This document shows, in pieces, positions 25,816 through 34,903 of a stretch of DNA of 64,000 bases (position 1 is the first letter of the stretch; each line of letters opens with the position of its first letter). The notes under the pieces were generated by a model, which was not told where the DNA came from, searched no databases, and saw only the letters and a program-made list of their open reading frames with translations. The DNA is taken from NCBI RefSeq assembly GCF_900129685.1, contig NZ_FQWM01000004.1, positions 64,501-128,500 of the forward strand, read 5' to 3'. The translations under genes were made by a program, and so were the position numbers. The stretch comes from Cognatishimia maritima (GTDB lineage Bacteria; Pseudomonadota; Alphaproteobacteria; Rhodobacterales; Rhodobacteraceae).

Positions 25816-27775
25816 CTGCGCCCGTCTCCTGCGTAGCGGATTCTTCGTCTAGGGCGCCTTCATCAACCGGATCGCCGCTGTTTTCAAGGGTTTCTTGACC
25901 CTCTGTCGCGGTATCCTCTGAGCCATCAAGGCTTACATCCTCGTCATCAACAGGTGCTTCCTCGTCTTGAGTGATCAAAACAAACTCGATCCGGCGGTTC
26001 GCTTCGCGGCCTTCTTCGGTGCCATTGTCCGCGATTGGGTTGGCTTCGCCAAAGCCCTTCGCAACAAAGCTGCCTGTTAGAATGCGCCGATCCCGCAGTG
26101 CCGCCAGCACCGATTGCGCGCGGTTCTGGCTGAGGGCAAGGTTCATGGATTCCCGGCCTTGGCTGTCGGTGTGACCCTGAATTTCCAACGGCAACTCGCC
26201 GCATTCCTCCAAGATGATCGCCATGGCGTCCAGAATTGGGGCCGCGTTTGCGTCCAATGTGCCAGACCCCGGTTCGAATGAAATTTTGACCGATGACTGC
26301 ACGCGTTCAAGTTTGGCGATGCATTCCTCTGGCGTTGGGATAGAGGCCAGCGGGTCAAGCGTTTCCTCATAGGCCACATCAATCGAGAATTGCTGACCAC
26401 CGCCAAGTCTGCCGGACAACACTTGGCTGATTTCGGCACTCGCAGATTGCGACCCTGTTTTGCCAGTGACGTCGACGTGATCCGGTGTCACGGTCACAGA
26501 GCCATTGTTCAGTTTTGACAGCGCATCAAGACCTGCCATGACGCGAATGGGCCAGCTTGCTGGCACATGTTCGGAAAGGCGCACCGCGTCATAGACGTTT
26601 TCGCTGCCAAAACGGGCCTGCGCATAGCTTTCGATGGTGGTTTGGCTAAGGCTATTGCCGAGTTTGCCACGCATTTGCATCAGCCCTTCAGGGCTAAGTG
26701 TTGCGATGAACTCCGCCTTTTCGACCTCTCCGTTTTCGTCCAAGACCGGAAGGGTCGCTTGCAGCGCGAATAGCTCTGGGAGGGCCTTTTCTGTTTTGGA
26801 AACGACCCGGTCAAACAGCGCTGAGTCGGTGCCAGCCGGCACAACAAGCGAGATATCGGCGTCGGTCAATGTCACCGACCCGCCGCCAAGTTCCTGCAGC
26901 GCATTCAGCGCCGCTACTGACGCTGCGGCCCATTGCGGCGACGGAACGCCGAGACCGATCCGGCAGTCCTGACCGTCTTTCAAGCCAATTTCAGCCGCAG
27001 CAGACAGGATTGTGTCTTTCGCTTCGTTCGTGTCCGCCGAACAGGCATCAAACCGCAATGTACCCTCGTCGAGGATTGCACGCAGCGTGAATGGCGTGAT
27101 CACCGGGCGCGGTGCCGACAGATCCAATTTCAGGATCAGCCCAGTTGGCAATTCGCGGGAAAACTGACGTTCAAGTTTCAGCTTTTCTTCGATGCTGTCC
27201 GTCATCGCCGTGATGCTGACTTCGTTTGCCGCAACAGAGATTTTGGATCGCGGAAGGTCCTCAAGTGCGTCTAACGCAAAGCGCATGGCGGGGGACCACC
27301 CCGACGGGATTTTGTAGTCTGCGGTCTCCATCAAGTCAGATACTTGAGCATCACGCCCGGCCGTCTTTTGCAGGCGCGCGATTAAATCAGCCCGGTCACT
27401 GATCTCTGGGATCAACCCGATCAAAGAAATGCCCGCTTCGTTGCGTAGAATTTCCAAAGAGTAGGCGGGCGGTTCCAATGCAGCGATTGCTTCGACATTC
27501 ATGTTGTCGATCACACGCGCGGCATCAACGATACCCCCAGCAGTCGACATCGCTAGGAACCGTTCTGCTTCGGTCGGGGCTGTGCCGGTTAGGAAAACGT
27601 TCAGCCCCTCGGCATAGGTTTCCGCCCAGACCAGCCCCTTCTCGGTCAATGCGGCCTGCACGCTTTCCTGCGTGGTTTCCTCGATCACGGTTGCGGTCAT
27701 GCTTGCAGCGGCGAGGCTGGCAATCCCGGCCAGAGCAAAGGTTGAGGCCACGGTCAGGTTCAAAGGCAATCGCAT
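25802..27775 (-). CDS. OmpA-family envelope protein with three BON-like repeats
   Basis: Secreted 657-residue protein with a signal segment (about 1-25, ending AAASMTA). Three repeats share the pattern W-x-A...LDAL..L..GxVTVTxDxVxVxG: SPAMRFALDALEDLPRSKIS, WAAASVAALNALQELGGGSV and WPIRVMAGLDALSKLNNGSV mark them. The C-terminal OmpA domain (about 510-620) has FEPGSGTLD, EIQGHTDSQGRESMNLALS and NRRIEFVL, which bind peptidoglycan. An acidic tail ends the protein. It probably links the outer layer to the cell wall. It is not a classic OmpA, as no beta-barrel is apparent. Confidence 0.85.
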   Translation of the reverse strand: MRLPLNLTVASTFALAGIASLAAASMTATVIEETTQESVQAALTEKGLVWAETYAEGLNVFLTGTAPTEAERFLAMSTAGGIVDAARVIDNMNVEAIAALEPPAYSLEILRNEAGISLIGLIPEISDRADLIARLQKTAGRDAQVSDLMETADYKIPSGWSPAMRFALDALEDLPRSKISVAANEVSITAMTDSIEEKLKLERQFSRELPTGLILKLDLSAPRPVITPFTLRAILDEGTLRFDACSADTNEAKDTILSAAAEIGLKDGQDCRIGLGVPSPQWAAASVAALNALQELGGGSVTLTDADISLVVPAGTDSALFDRVVSKTEKALPELFALQATLPVLDENGEVEKAEFIATLSPEGLMQMRGKLGNSLSQTTIESYAQARFGSENVYDAVRLSEHVPASWPIRVMAGLDALSKLNNGSVTVTPDHVDVTGKTGSQSASAEISQVLSGRLGGGQQFSIDVAYEETLDPLASIPTPEECIAKLERVQSSVKISFEPGSGTLDANAAPILDAMAIILEECGELPLEIQGHTDSQGRESMNLALSQNRAQSVLAALRDRRILTGSFVAKGFGEANPIADNGTEEGREANRRIEFVLITQDEEAPVDDEDVSLDGSEDTATEGQETLENSGDPVDEGALDEESATQETGADDQN

Positions 27776-27834
27776 CGGGTCATCTTTTTTGTCATGGTTG
27801 ACAGTCTGATACGCAAGTCATCGCCTCATAGCAA

Positions 27835-28800
27835 TCAGACGAACATGGCACCGGCGAAAAACAGCAAGGGGATCAGCCCCGCGTCGCGGTTGGAGCGGAA
27901 GAGTCGCACAAGCGTTTCGTCGCTTTCGGTGTCGAGGTTTTGTAGCTGCCAATGTAGGTGCCAGCCCATCGCCCAAACCCCAGCCAGCGCCAGTCCCATC
28001 GAGAATGGCGACCGATGAATGGTTGCGCTGATGACGGCAAAGGCCATCAAGCAAACGGTGGCGATCAGGAAAACCAGTAGCCATTTCGGCGTATTTTCGG
28101 CAAAGAGCCGTGCGGTGGATTTCACACCAATCAGCGCGTCATCTTCGGTGTCTTGATGCGCATAGATCGTATCATAAAAGAGTGTCCAAGTGATGCCCGC
28201 CAAGTATAGCCAGACAGCGGGCCAGCCCAAACTGCCGGTGTGGGCCGCCCAAGCAAAGAGTGCCCCCCAGTTGAAGGCGATGCCCAGAAAGACTTGTGGC
28301 CACCAAGTGAACCGTTTGGCGAAGGGATAGATCAAGACCGGCCCAAGCGCCGCTATCCCCAACACAATCGCGACCGGCGGAAAGGTTATAAGGATCACCA
28401 GTCCCAAAAGCGCCTGAACGCCCATCCAAACGACGGCCCCTTTCACACTGACTTGCCCGCTGGGAATGGGGCGCGACTTGGTGCGTTCGACCTGACCGTC
28501 AAAGTCGCGGTCCGTGATGTCATTCCAGGTACAGCCCGCCCCGCGCATCAGGAAAGACCCCAACCCGCAGCCGACCAAGATCCAAAGGTCAAACCAGGAG
28601 AGAGACCCATCAAATAGGATCGCCAGAAAAAGCCCCATGGCGCATGGCAGAAACAATAGCCACGTGCCAATCGGCCGGTCGGCTCGCGACAGCCGCAGGA
28701 AGGGGCGTGTCGCAGGCGGGGCCAATGTGTCGACCCAATTTCCCGAAACGGCATCAGAAACCTGTCCGCTTGGCTCTGGCTTTGTCGGGGTCGCGCCCAT
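27835..28800 (-). CDS. ubiA: 4-hydroxybenzoate polyprenyltransferase
   Basis: Membrane enzyme that attaches the isoprenoid tail to 4-hydroxybenzoate in ubiquinone synthesis; the tail would come from the polyprenyl synthase at 59851-60852. The 321-residue protein has both Asp-rich motifs, NDITDRDFDGQVERTKSRP and DTIYAHQDTEDD, and about eight helices. The ATG at 28800 (MGATPTKPEPSG) is chosen over the frame's extension to 28896, which would cross rsmE. It diverges from rsmE with only 12 bases between the start codons. Confidence 0.95.
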   Translation of the reverse strand: MGATPTKPEPSGQVSDAVSGNWVDTLAPPATRPFLRLSRADRPIGTWLLFLPCAMGLFLAILFDGSLSWFDLWILVGCGLGSFLMRGAGCTWNDITDRDFDGQVERTKSRPIPSGQVSVKGAVVWMGVQALLGLVILITFPPVAIVLGIAALGPVLIYPFAKRFTWWPQVFLGIAFNWGALFAWAAHTGSLGWPAVWLYLAGITWTLFYDTIYAHQDTEDDALIGVKSTARLFAENTPKWLLVFLIATVCLMAFAVISATIHRSPFSMGLALAGVWAMGWHLHWQLQNLDTESDETLVRLFRSNRDAGLIPLLFFAGAMFV

Positions 28801-28812
28801 ATGTAAGTCCCC

Positions 28813-29535
28813 ATGAAGGATGCTAAAGTCAGACTGTATGTAGATCACCCCCTGGGGGAAGGGCAATCGGTTCCTCTGGAGCGCGATCAGGCGCACTATC
28901 TTTTTGGCGTGATGCGCTTAGGTGTGGGGTCCGCCGTATCGGTGTTTAACGGTCAAGACGGCGAATGGCGTGCCGAAGTTTCTCAGGCCGGTAAACGCGG
29001 CGGAGAACTGATGTGCATCGCGCAAACCAAACCACTGCAGATCCCGCCTGACCTTTGGTTACTCTTTGCGCCGATCAAAAAGGCGCGCACGGATTTTATC
29101 GTCGAGAAAGCAACAGAGATGGGGGCTGCCCGGATCATCCCGGTCCAAACTGATTTCACCAATTATGAGCGCATCCGGCAAGATCGCTTGCAAGCCCATG
29201 CGGTCGAAGCGGCAGAGCAGTGCGGCGGCACCTACGTGCCCGAGGTCACCGATTTGCAGAAGTTGGGCCGCCTGCTGGACGATTGGCCGTCCGACCGCAA
29301 CCTGATGTTCTGCGACGAGGCTGAAGTTGGCAGCGCCAAGACCCTAGGTCAGGCGACAGGCGACAAGTGGGCCATTCTGATTGGTCCTGAAGGTGGGTTC
29401 TCACCCGCTGAAAGAGACCGCCTGAAAGCGCATTCACAAACCTATGTCGTGGCCCTTGGCCCGCGCATATTGCGGGCCGATACAGCGGCCGTCGCCGCGA
29501 TGACCATTTGGCAACAGGCCCTTGGGGACTGGTAG
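28813..29535 (+). CDS. rsmE: 16S rRNA (uracil(1498)-N(3))-methyltransferase
   Basis: SPOUT-class methyltransferase that modifies U1498 of 16S rRNA. The 240-residue protein has an N-terminal PUA-like part, the KKARTDFIVEKATEMGA block, and the knotted C-terminus with LIGPEGGFSPAERD and LGPRILRADTAAV, which bind SAM. Divergent from ubiA and followed closely by a small membrane-protein gene. Confidence 0.94.
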   Translation: MKDAKVRLYVDHPLGEGQSVPLERDQAHYLFGVMRLGVGSAVSVFNGQDGEWRAEVSQAGKRGGELMCIAQTKPLQIPPDLWLLFAPIKKARTDFIVEKATEMGAARIIPVQTDFTNYERIRQDRLQAHAVEAAEQCGGTYVPEVTDLQKLGRLLDDWPSDRNLMFCDEAEVGSAKTLGQATGDKWAILIGPEGGFSPAERDRLKAHSQTYVVALGPRILRADTAAVAAMTIWQQALGDW

Positions 29536-29547
29536 AGGCGCAAAGAC

Positions 29548-30057
29548 ATGAGTTTTATCCGACCAGATGCCCAACGCATTCTTTTAAAATGGCGAGACGT
29601 CCTAGCCGGACTTGTCGTGATTGCCATTGGTCTCTGGTGGGCCAGTGGCAGTGGCATTCTGCAATGGGTCGGCGTCGCGGTGATTTTGGGCGGGGCCGTT
29701 TTGGCCTTTTCGGGATTTCAACGCGCACGTTTTCGCACCGATAAGGGCGGTCCGGGCGTGGTGACCGTCGACGAAGGAGAGATCAGCTACTTTGGCCCCT
29801 TGTCAGGCGGCATTGCACCCATCGACGATCTGGCACTGGTGATGCTTGATCCGCAACAGACGCCCCCGGTCTGGATTTTGCAGCAACCCCGGCAACGCGA
29901 CATTGCGATACCTGTGAACGCCGAAGGTGTGGATCAACTGTTTGATGCCTTCGCAGCCTTGCCTGGCATCAGGACAGAATACATGCTGTCTGCCCTGAAA
30001 GCCGATGCCACTCAACCTGTCGTGATCTGGTCAAAACCTGTTGGCAGATTGCATTGA
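29548..30057 (+). CDS. Conserved membrane protein of unknown function
   Basis: 169 residues with two adjacent N-terminal helices (about 17-35 and 40-57) and a soluble beta-rich C-terminal domain that may face the cytoplasm. It starts 12 bases after rsmE and lies 74 bases before gshA, so it may belong to one transcript with them. I recognise no named family; it looks like a bitopic or hairpin-anchored protein with a PH-like domain, but that fold guess is weak. Confidence 0.7.
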   Translation: MSFIRPDAQRILLKWRDVLAGLVVIAIGLWWASGSGILQWVGVAVILGGAVLAFSGFQRARFRTDKGGPGVVTVDEGEISYFGPLSGGIAPIDDLALVMLDPQQTPPVWILQQPRQRDIAIPVNAEGVDQLFDAFAALPGIRTEYMLSALKADATQPVVIWSKPVGRLH

Positions 30058-30131
30058 CAGTTGGGGCGATTCCCGTCACGACAGAAAATTCAACGATCAG
30101 GTCGCACCGCGACGTCATTGGAGCCTAGGCC

Positions 30132-31502
30132 ATGTCTATCCCTCAGTCCGGCGGCGGACCAATCGAAAATCATGCGCAACTTGCTGAATATCTAGAAGCA
30201 GGCTGCAAGCCGCGGGAAGACTGGCGGATCGGGACTGAGCATGAGAAATTCGGCTTTTGTCAGGACACGCTAAAACCGCTGCCCTATGAGGGCACGCGAT
30301 CGATTCTGGCGGTTCTGGAAGGATTGCGCGACGGGCACGGCTGGGCGCCGGTTATGGAAGGTGACAAGCTAATCGGGCTGGAGAAAGACGGCGCGAACGT
30401 GTCTCTCGAACCCGGCGGGCAGCTCGAACTTTCGGGCGCGCCTTTGCAGTCGATCCACGAAACCTGCGACGAAGTGAACGCCCACCTGCGTGACGTGAAA
30501 GACATTGCCGACAAGATTGGCGTGAAATTCATCGGTCTTGGTGCGGCCCCGATCTGGCAGCACGAAGAGATGCCATTGATGCCCAAAGGCCGTTACAAGC
30601 TGATGGACGCCTACATGCAAAAGGTCGGCACAATGGGGCGCACGATGATGCGGCGCACCTGTACTGTGCAAGTGAACCTCGACTTCGGGTCAGAGGCTGA
30701 CATGGTGCAAAAACTGCGTGTTGCATTGGCGCTGCAACCGGTTGCCACTGCGCTTTTTGCCAACTCGCCCTTCCTTGATGGCAAACCCAATGGCCACAAA
30801 TCCTGGCGCTCCCGCGTGTGGCGCGATTTGGACGCGGACCGTACTGGTATGCTGCCGTTTGTCTTTGAAGAGGGCTTTGGCTTTGAACGCTGGGTCGACT
30901 ACGCCTTGGATGTGCCAATGTATTTCGTCTATCGCGACGGAAAATATGTCGACGCACTCGGCCAGTCCTTCCGCGCCTTTATGAAAGGCGAACTGCCAGC
31001 TTTGCCGGGTGAGACCCCAACTTTGTCAGACTGGGCAGACCATCTGACAACTGTGTTCCCGGAAGCACGGATTAAGAAGTTCATGGAGATGCGCGGGGCA
31101 GACGGTGGTCCATGGCGTCGCCTGTGCGCGCTGCCTGCGTTCTGGACCGGGATCATGTACGACCAATCCTCACTTGATGCGGCATGGGACCTTGTCAAAT
31201 CCTGGGACGCCGAGACACGCGAGGCGTTGCGCGTTGGGGCCAGCGTTGAGGCGCTGCAAGCCCAAGTTGGCGCGATCAAGATGCATGATCTTGCGCGCGA
31301 AGTTGTCGCGATCTCTGATGCCGGCTTGAAAGCCCGTGCAAAGCCCGGCGCAGGTGGGCTGATTGCGGACGAAACACACTTCTTGAACGCGCTGAAAGAA
31401 AGCCTAGAGAGCGGGAAGGTTCCGGCAGACGAATTGCTGGATCACTACCATGGCGACTGGAATGGCGATCTCACTCGGATCTACGACGAATTCAGCTACT
31501 GA
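30132..31502 (+). CDS. gshA: Glutamate--cysteine ligase (plant/alphaproteobacterial type)
   Basis: First step of glutathione synthesis: ATP-dependent joining of Glu and Cys. The 456-residue protein is the plant-like GCS2 class, with WRIGTEHEKFGF, MMRRTCTVQVNLDFGSEADM, FANSPFLDGKPNG and SRVWRDLDADRTGMLPFVFE. GGAG precedes the ATG. The second enzyme gene, gshB, is not in the window. A bidirectional-looking terminator follows 30 bases later. Confidence 0.95.
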   Translation: MSIPQSGGGPIENHAQLAEYLEAGCKPREDWRIGTEHEKFGFCQDTLKPLPYEGTRSILAVLEGLRDGHGWAPVMEGDKLIGLEKDGANVSLEPGGQLELSGAPLQSIHETCDEVNAHLRDVKDIADKIGVKFIGLGAAPIWQHEEMPLMPKGRYKLMDAYMQKVGTMGRTMMRRTCTVQVNLDFGSEADMVQKLRVALALQPVATALFANSPFLDGKPNGHKSWRSRVWRDLDADRTGMLPFVFEEGFGFERWVDYALDVPMYFVYRDGKYVDALGQSFRAFMKGELPALPGETPTLSDWADHLTTVFPEARIKKFMEMRGADGGPWRRLCALPAFWTGIMYDQSSLDAAWDLVKSWDAETREALRVGASVEALQAQVGAIKMHDLAREVVAISDAGLKARAKPGAGGLIADETHFLNALKESLESGKVPADELLDHYHGDWNGDLTRIYDEFSY

Positions 31503-31531
31503 CCGAAACGTCAGGGGACCAGCAGAACAAA

Positions 31532-31560
31532 AAACGGCGGCTCCGACGGGGCCGCCGTTT
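31532..31560. terminator. Terminator hairpin shared by gshA and the convergent YHS gene
   Basis: A perfect 10-bp stem (AAACGGCGGC at 31532-31541, GCCGCCGTTT at 31551-31560) with a 9-base loop lies between convergent genes. The T residues at its right end continue as CGGTTTT, and the A run on its left gives T residues for the other strand, so it can act both ways. Confidence 0.85.
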
Positions 31561-31582
31561 CGGTTTTCATCAGGTCAGAAAA

Positions 31583-32059
31583 TTATTGTGCTAGCAACAC
31601 GGCTGGGTCGGCCTCTTCGATGTTTGTCCACTGCGCATCGGCTTTTTCGATGTAGCCCGGAATGTCGCCTTCCCAACGCTCTTGGATGTCTTGTGCGAGG
31701 TTCAGGTAAAGCTCGCCTTCAACGATTTTCCAAAGCTCTGGGTCGCCATCAAATTTAAAACCCATCGCCGCACCAAAAGCGCAGTAGCCGCCGTATTGGG
31801 GCAGGTAGGCTTCAGGGTTGGCTTCGAAAGTTGCTTTGTGCGCTTCAGATGCAAAGCGGTAAGTGGTGTCGTTGTAGACAGAGGTGATTTTGTAATCTCC
31901 CGGTGTCGCCTGACCTTCTGTGAAATAAGCCACCGGGTCATAGCCTTGTAGGGCCAGACCGGTGTTGGATGCGTTCACTTCAACGCCTGCTGCGAAAGCG
32001 GAGGCAGCAATTGAAGACGCAAGAACAACGCCCCCGATGAGGGATTTCAGAGATTTCAT
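31583..32059 (-). CDS. YHS domain-containing periplasmic protein
   Basis: 158 residues with a signal peptide (about 1-23, ending ASAFAAG). The YHS domain follows: NTGLALQGYDPVAYFTEGQATPG at its start, then YRFASEAHKATFEANPEAYLPQYGGYCAFG, the usual metal-binding-like fold. The rest, with several Trp and acidic residues, matches the longer YHS proteins of Roseobacters. Exact role unknown. The gene is convergent with gshA and 191 bases from plsY; the gap 32060-32250 holds its promoter and nothing else I can see. Confidence 0.85.
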   Translation of the reverse strand: MKSLKSLIGGVVLASSIAASAFAAGVEVNASNTGLALQGYDPVAYFTEGQATPGDYKITSVYNDTTYRFASEAHKATFEANPEAYLPQYGGYCAFGAAMGFKFDGDPELWKIVEGELYLNLAQDIQERWEGDIPGYIEKADAQWTNIEEADPAVLLAQ

Positions 32060-32250
32060 AATTTAACCTTTCGGAGTTTTGCGACCCGTTTGCCGTAATT
32101 GCAGCGGGGTCAAATTTCGGTGTCACAACGGTATTGCGTCGGACATCCCAAAGATCGCGATCCTCGCGATCAACTGCAAAACAACTGTTTTTGAATGTGC
32201 GCAGGTGCGGAGTCAGTGTTCAAAACGGCGGTCTTGCAATGGACTTGCCA

Positions 32251-32856
32251 CTACTTTTTGCCGATTTTCGGTTCGGTACCCGCACGCAGACGCGCGATGT
32301 TTTCGCGGTGCCGCCAATAAACCAGCGCTGTCACCAAAATCCCCAGCACAAGCGCTTGCGGATAGCCAAATAACACCAGCCAAACAGAAGTCGACGCCGC
32401 CGAAACGAGTGCGGACAAAGACGATATGCGGCTGATCGCAGCCGTCACCAGCCATGTCAGACAGCACGCAATGCCTACCGGCCAGGCAAGGGCCAGCATC
32501 AGGCCGAGGAAGGTTGCGACGCCTTTGCCGCCTTTGAACTTGAGCCAGATCGGAAAGCAATGGCCTAGAAAGGCCATCAGGCCCGCAAATTGCGCAGCGT
32601 CCTCGGCCGCCAGCCAACGCGCGACCAGAACCGCAATTGCGCCTTTGCCGCCGTCCAATAACAACGTCGCCGCCGCCGCGGGTTTGGAGCCGGTGCGCAG
32701 GACGTTGGTGGTGCCGATATTACCCGATCCAATTTTGCGCAGGTCGCCCAATCCGAAGGTGCGCGTGATCACGATGCCGAATGGGATCGACCCAAACAAA
32801 TAGCCGACACATCCCCAGACCATCAGGGCGAACAGGCCGGTTTCAAATGGGGGCAT
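32251..32856 (-). CDS. plsY: Acyl-phosphate--glycerol-3-phosphate acyltransferase PlsY
   Basis: Inner-membrane acyltransferase that makes lysophosphatidate from acyl-phosphate in phospholipid synthesis. The 201-residue protein has the three motifs: GYLFGSIPFGIVITR, GSGNIGTTNVLR with GGKGAIAV, and KFKGGKGVATFLG. The start overlaps the pyrC stop by one base (TGATG), so translation is probably coupled. Confidence 0.96.
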   Translation of the reverse strand: MPPFETGLFALMVWGCVGYLFGSIPFGIVITRTFGLGDLRKIGSGNIGTTNVLRTGSKPAAAATLLLDGGKGAIAVLVARWLAAEDAAQFAGLMAFLGHCFPIWLKFKGGKGVATFLGLMLALAWPVGIACCLTWLVTAAISRISSLSALVSAASTSVWLVLFGYPQALVLGILVTALVYWRHRENIARLRAGTEPKIGKK

Positions 32857-34133
32857 CAGTCTCTCCGGTAAACGGCTTTGCCAGCCACAAAAGTCGCCAG
32901 CACCTTACCCTGCATTTTTTGTCCGTCAAACGGCGTGTTCTTGGATTTAGATTTTAGGTCGTAGCGGTTCAGCACAAAGGGCGCGTCCGCATCAAACAAC
33001 ACCAGATCCGCAGGGGCGCCCGGCATCAGGCGACCAGAGGGAAGACCCAGTCGTTTTGCCGGGTTCAGTGCCATGGCGCGAAAGATCTCTGCAAGGCTCA
33101 GGTGACCAGCGTGCACAAGTTGCAACGCTGCGGGCAAAAGCGTTTCCAAGGCCACGGCCCCGGCGGCGGCTTCTTCAAACGGCAGGCGTTTGCTTTCTTC
33201 GTCTTGGGGCGTGTGCATCGAACTGATGATGTCGATCAATCCGGTTTTTACGGCTTCAATGATGGCTAGCCGATCGTCTTCGCTGCGCAGCGGCGGTTTG
33301 ACCTTAAAGAAGGTCCGGTAGTTCGCCACATCCAACTCATTTAGCGTCAGGTGGTGGATGGAGGTGCCTGCGGTGATGTCAAAACCGTTTTTCTTGGCGC
33401 GCTGCAACGCCGGGAGCGCACGGGCGGTTGTGATCTGATCTGCATGGTATTTGACGCCGGTCATCTCGATCAAGGCGATGTCGCGATCAAGTCCCATGCG
33501 TTCTGCCATCGGAGACACAGCAGGCAGTCCGCGCAGGCTCGCAAATTTGCCAGATGTCGCGGCGGCCCCTTTCGAAAGCCCCGGGTCTTGAGGGTGGCCG
33601 ATGACCAAGGCCCCCAGAGAACGGGCATAGGTGAAGGCGCGCGACAGAACCTTGTGATCCGTCACCACATTGTCGCCGTCAGAAAAGGCCACAGCGCCCG
33701 CGTCAAGCAAGAACCCGAACTCTGTCATCTCGCGCCCGTCGCGGCCTTTGGTCAGCGCGGCGATGGGCATCACGTTAACTGGCGCCGCCTCATTGGCGCG
33801 GCGAGTTACAAATTCCAATGTTTCCGGGTTGTCGATGGCCGGTGTTGTATCCGGGCGCGTCACCATGGTGGTCACGCCACCGGCTGCCGCCGCAAGCCCG
33901 GCAGACTTATAGCTTTCCTTGTGACGTTCACCCGGTTCGCAGACTTTCACGCCAATATCGACAATGCCGGGCGCAAGGCATTTGCCGCCGCAGTCGATGA
34001 CTTCGGTCCGTGCAGGGGCCGCGACATCCGGGCCTGCGTCGACGATCAAGCCGTCTTCAACCAGCAGCCCACCCAGCACCTCGGTCTGGTTTTCAGGATC
34101 AATCAAACGGGCATTGGTGAACAGAAGGCTCAT
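32856..34133 (-). CDS. pyrC: Dihydroorotase
   Basis: Catalyses ring closure of carbamoyl-aspartate to dihydroorotate. The 425-residue protein belongs to the long (PyrC type I) amidohydrolases. The first metal site has lost the usual HxH: the pattern reads LAPGIVDIGVKVCEPG where active enzymes have DxHxHxREPG. The later HHLTLNELD block remains, with SSMHTPQDEESK near the usual catalytic Asp. It may be a catalytically weak or non-catalytic partner of the aspartate carbamoyltransferase, as known for PyrC-like (PyrX) proteins in some bacteria; a second dihydroorotase elsewhere would be needed. It sits in pyrB-orf33-orf186-pyrC-plsY. Confidence 0.88.
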   Translation of the reverse strand: MSLLFTNARLIDPENQTEVLGGLLVEDGLIVDAGPDVAAPARTEVIDCGGKCLAPGIVDIGVKVCEPGERHKESYKSAGLAAAAGGVTTMVTRPDTTPAIDNPETLEFVTRRANEAAPVNVMPIAALTKGRDGREMTEFGFLLDAGAVAFSDGDNVVTDHKVLSRAFTYARSLGALVIGHPQDPGLSKGAAATSGKFASLRGLPAVSPMAERMGLDRDIALIEMTGVKYHADQITTARALPALQRAKKNGFDITAGTSIHHLTLNELDVANYRTFFKVKPPLRSEDDRLAIIEAVKTGLIDIISSMHTPQDEESKRLPFEEAAAGAVALETLLPAALQLVHAGHLSLAEIFRAMALNPAKRLGLPSGRLMPGAPADLVLFDADAPFVLNRYDLKSKSKNTPFDGQKMQGKVLATFVAGKAVYRRD

Positions 34134-34227
34134 TTTGGTCTTATCCTCTCCGTCTCACGGCCCGCGCGCCGCGCATGGGCGACATGCCGGTTTGTGCGGT
34201 CTTCGTCAAGGTTTTCCACGGCCACGG

Positions 34228-34788
34228 CTACCAAGCGATCAACCAAACTATCAATGCGATCAGGGTGATGAGGATCGGCAACGCCAGAATGGCAGCCATC
34301 ACCATGAGATGAGGGTTTTTCGTTTTGGCGTTCGGTGTGTCAGAGACGCTGCCCTTGGCCGCTTCGCTTTGCAGAGGCTTGAACTGCACGCCCGCACCTT
34401 CTTCTTTGAACGTCCCAATCCAGCGCAGCGGCCTGCGCGGCGTGAGCGTCTGCTTGACCCCGTCAAAGGCCTTGGAAAGGACGATCAGCACGTATCCTTC
34501 GACGGTATCAAGCTGCCGCCGCGCTTCTGTGATTTCATCGGCAGCGATGCCCAATCCCTGCGCCATATAGCCTGACAAGCCAAGCTCTTCGAGGTCAGCC
34601 ACGTCGAACAATTCAATGAAATCTTCGTCAAGGTACGTCGCGCCTAATGCGCTGCGCAGGGGCCAGCGTTCCTGATCTCCGCTCAGAGTGCGTTCCTTGA
34701 AAGCTGCGATGTCTTCGGCGGGCAGATCAACGGCAAAAACCCGGACAAGCCCATGTTCCTGTGAACTGACGCTCATCTGTTCTGCCAT
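34228..34788 (-). CDS. Tail-anchored protein of unknown function in the pyr operon
   Basis: 186 residues: a soluble acidic N-terminal domain (about 1-115), a basic patch (TLTPRRPLRWIGTFKEE), and a C-terminal membrane helix (about 162-184, MVMAAILALPILITLIALIVWL). The ATG at 34788 has GGAGG six bases upstream; this site lies in the 12-base gap after the 33-residue gene. It lies between pyrB and pyrC in one direction. No named family recognised. It could tether pyrimidine enzymes to the membrane, but that is only inference from position. Confidence 0.8.
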   Translation of the reverse strand: MAEQMSVSSQEHGLVRVFAVDLPAEDIAAFKERTLSGDQERWPLRSALGATYLDEDFIELFDVADLEELGLSGYMAQGLGIAADEITEARRQLDTVEGYVLIVLSKAFDGVKQTLTPRRPLRWIGTFKEEGAGVQFKPLQSEAAKGSVSDTPNAKTKNPHLMVMAAILALPILITLIALIVWLIAW

Positions 34789-34800
34789 AGTCGACCTCCG

Positions 34801-34902
34801 TCAGCCAGCGACCCAAACCATCAAGCCGACCAGCCCAAACATCACCAAAAGGGCAATCATGGCCACCCGGCCACTCATCTTCGGGTCTTTAGGGTCTTCC
34901 AT
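34801..34902 (-). CDS. 33-residue single-span membrane protein between pyrB and the 186-residue gene
   Basis: Reads MEDPKDPKMSGRVAMIALLV then MFGLVGLMVWVAG: a short charged head and one membrane helix. GGAGG (which overlaps the pyrB stop) precedes the ATG, and pyrB ends one base before the start. The gene is too small for usual gene finders but is fully consistent with a translated ORF. It is probably coupled to pyrB translation. Function unknown. Confidence 0.7.
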   Translation of the reverse strand: MEDPKDPKMSGRVAMIALLVMFGLVGLMVWVAG

Positions 34903-34903
34903 C

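Noticed and set aside
33351-34268. 305-codon plus-strand frame opposite pyrC
   Set aside because: It is antisense to a gene with clear family motifs and has no supporting features.
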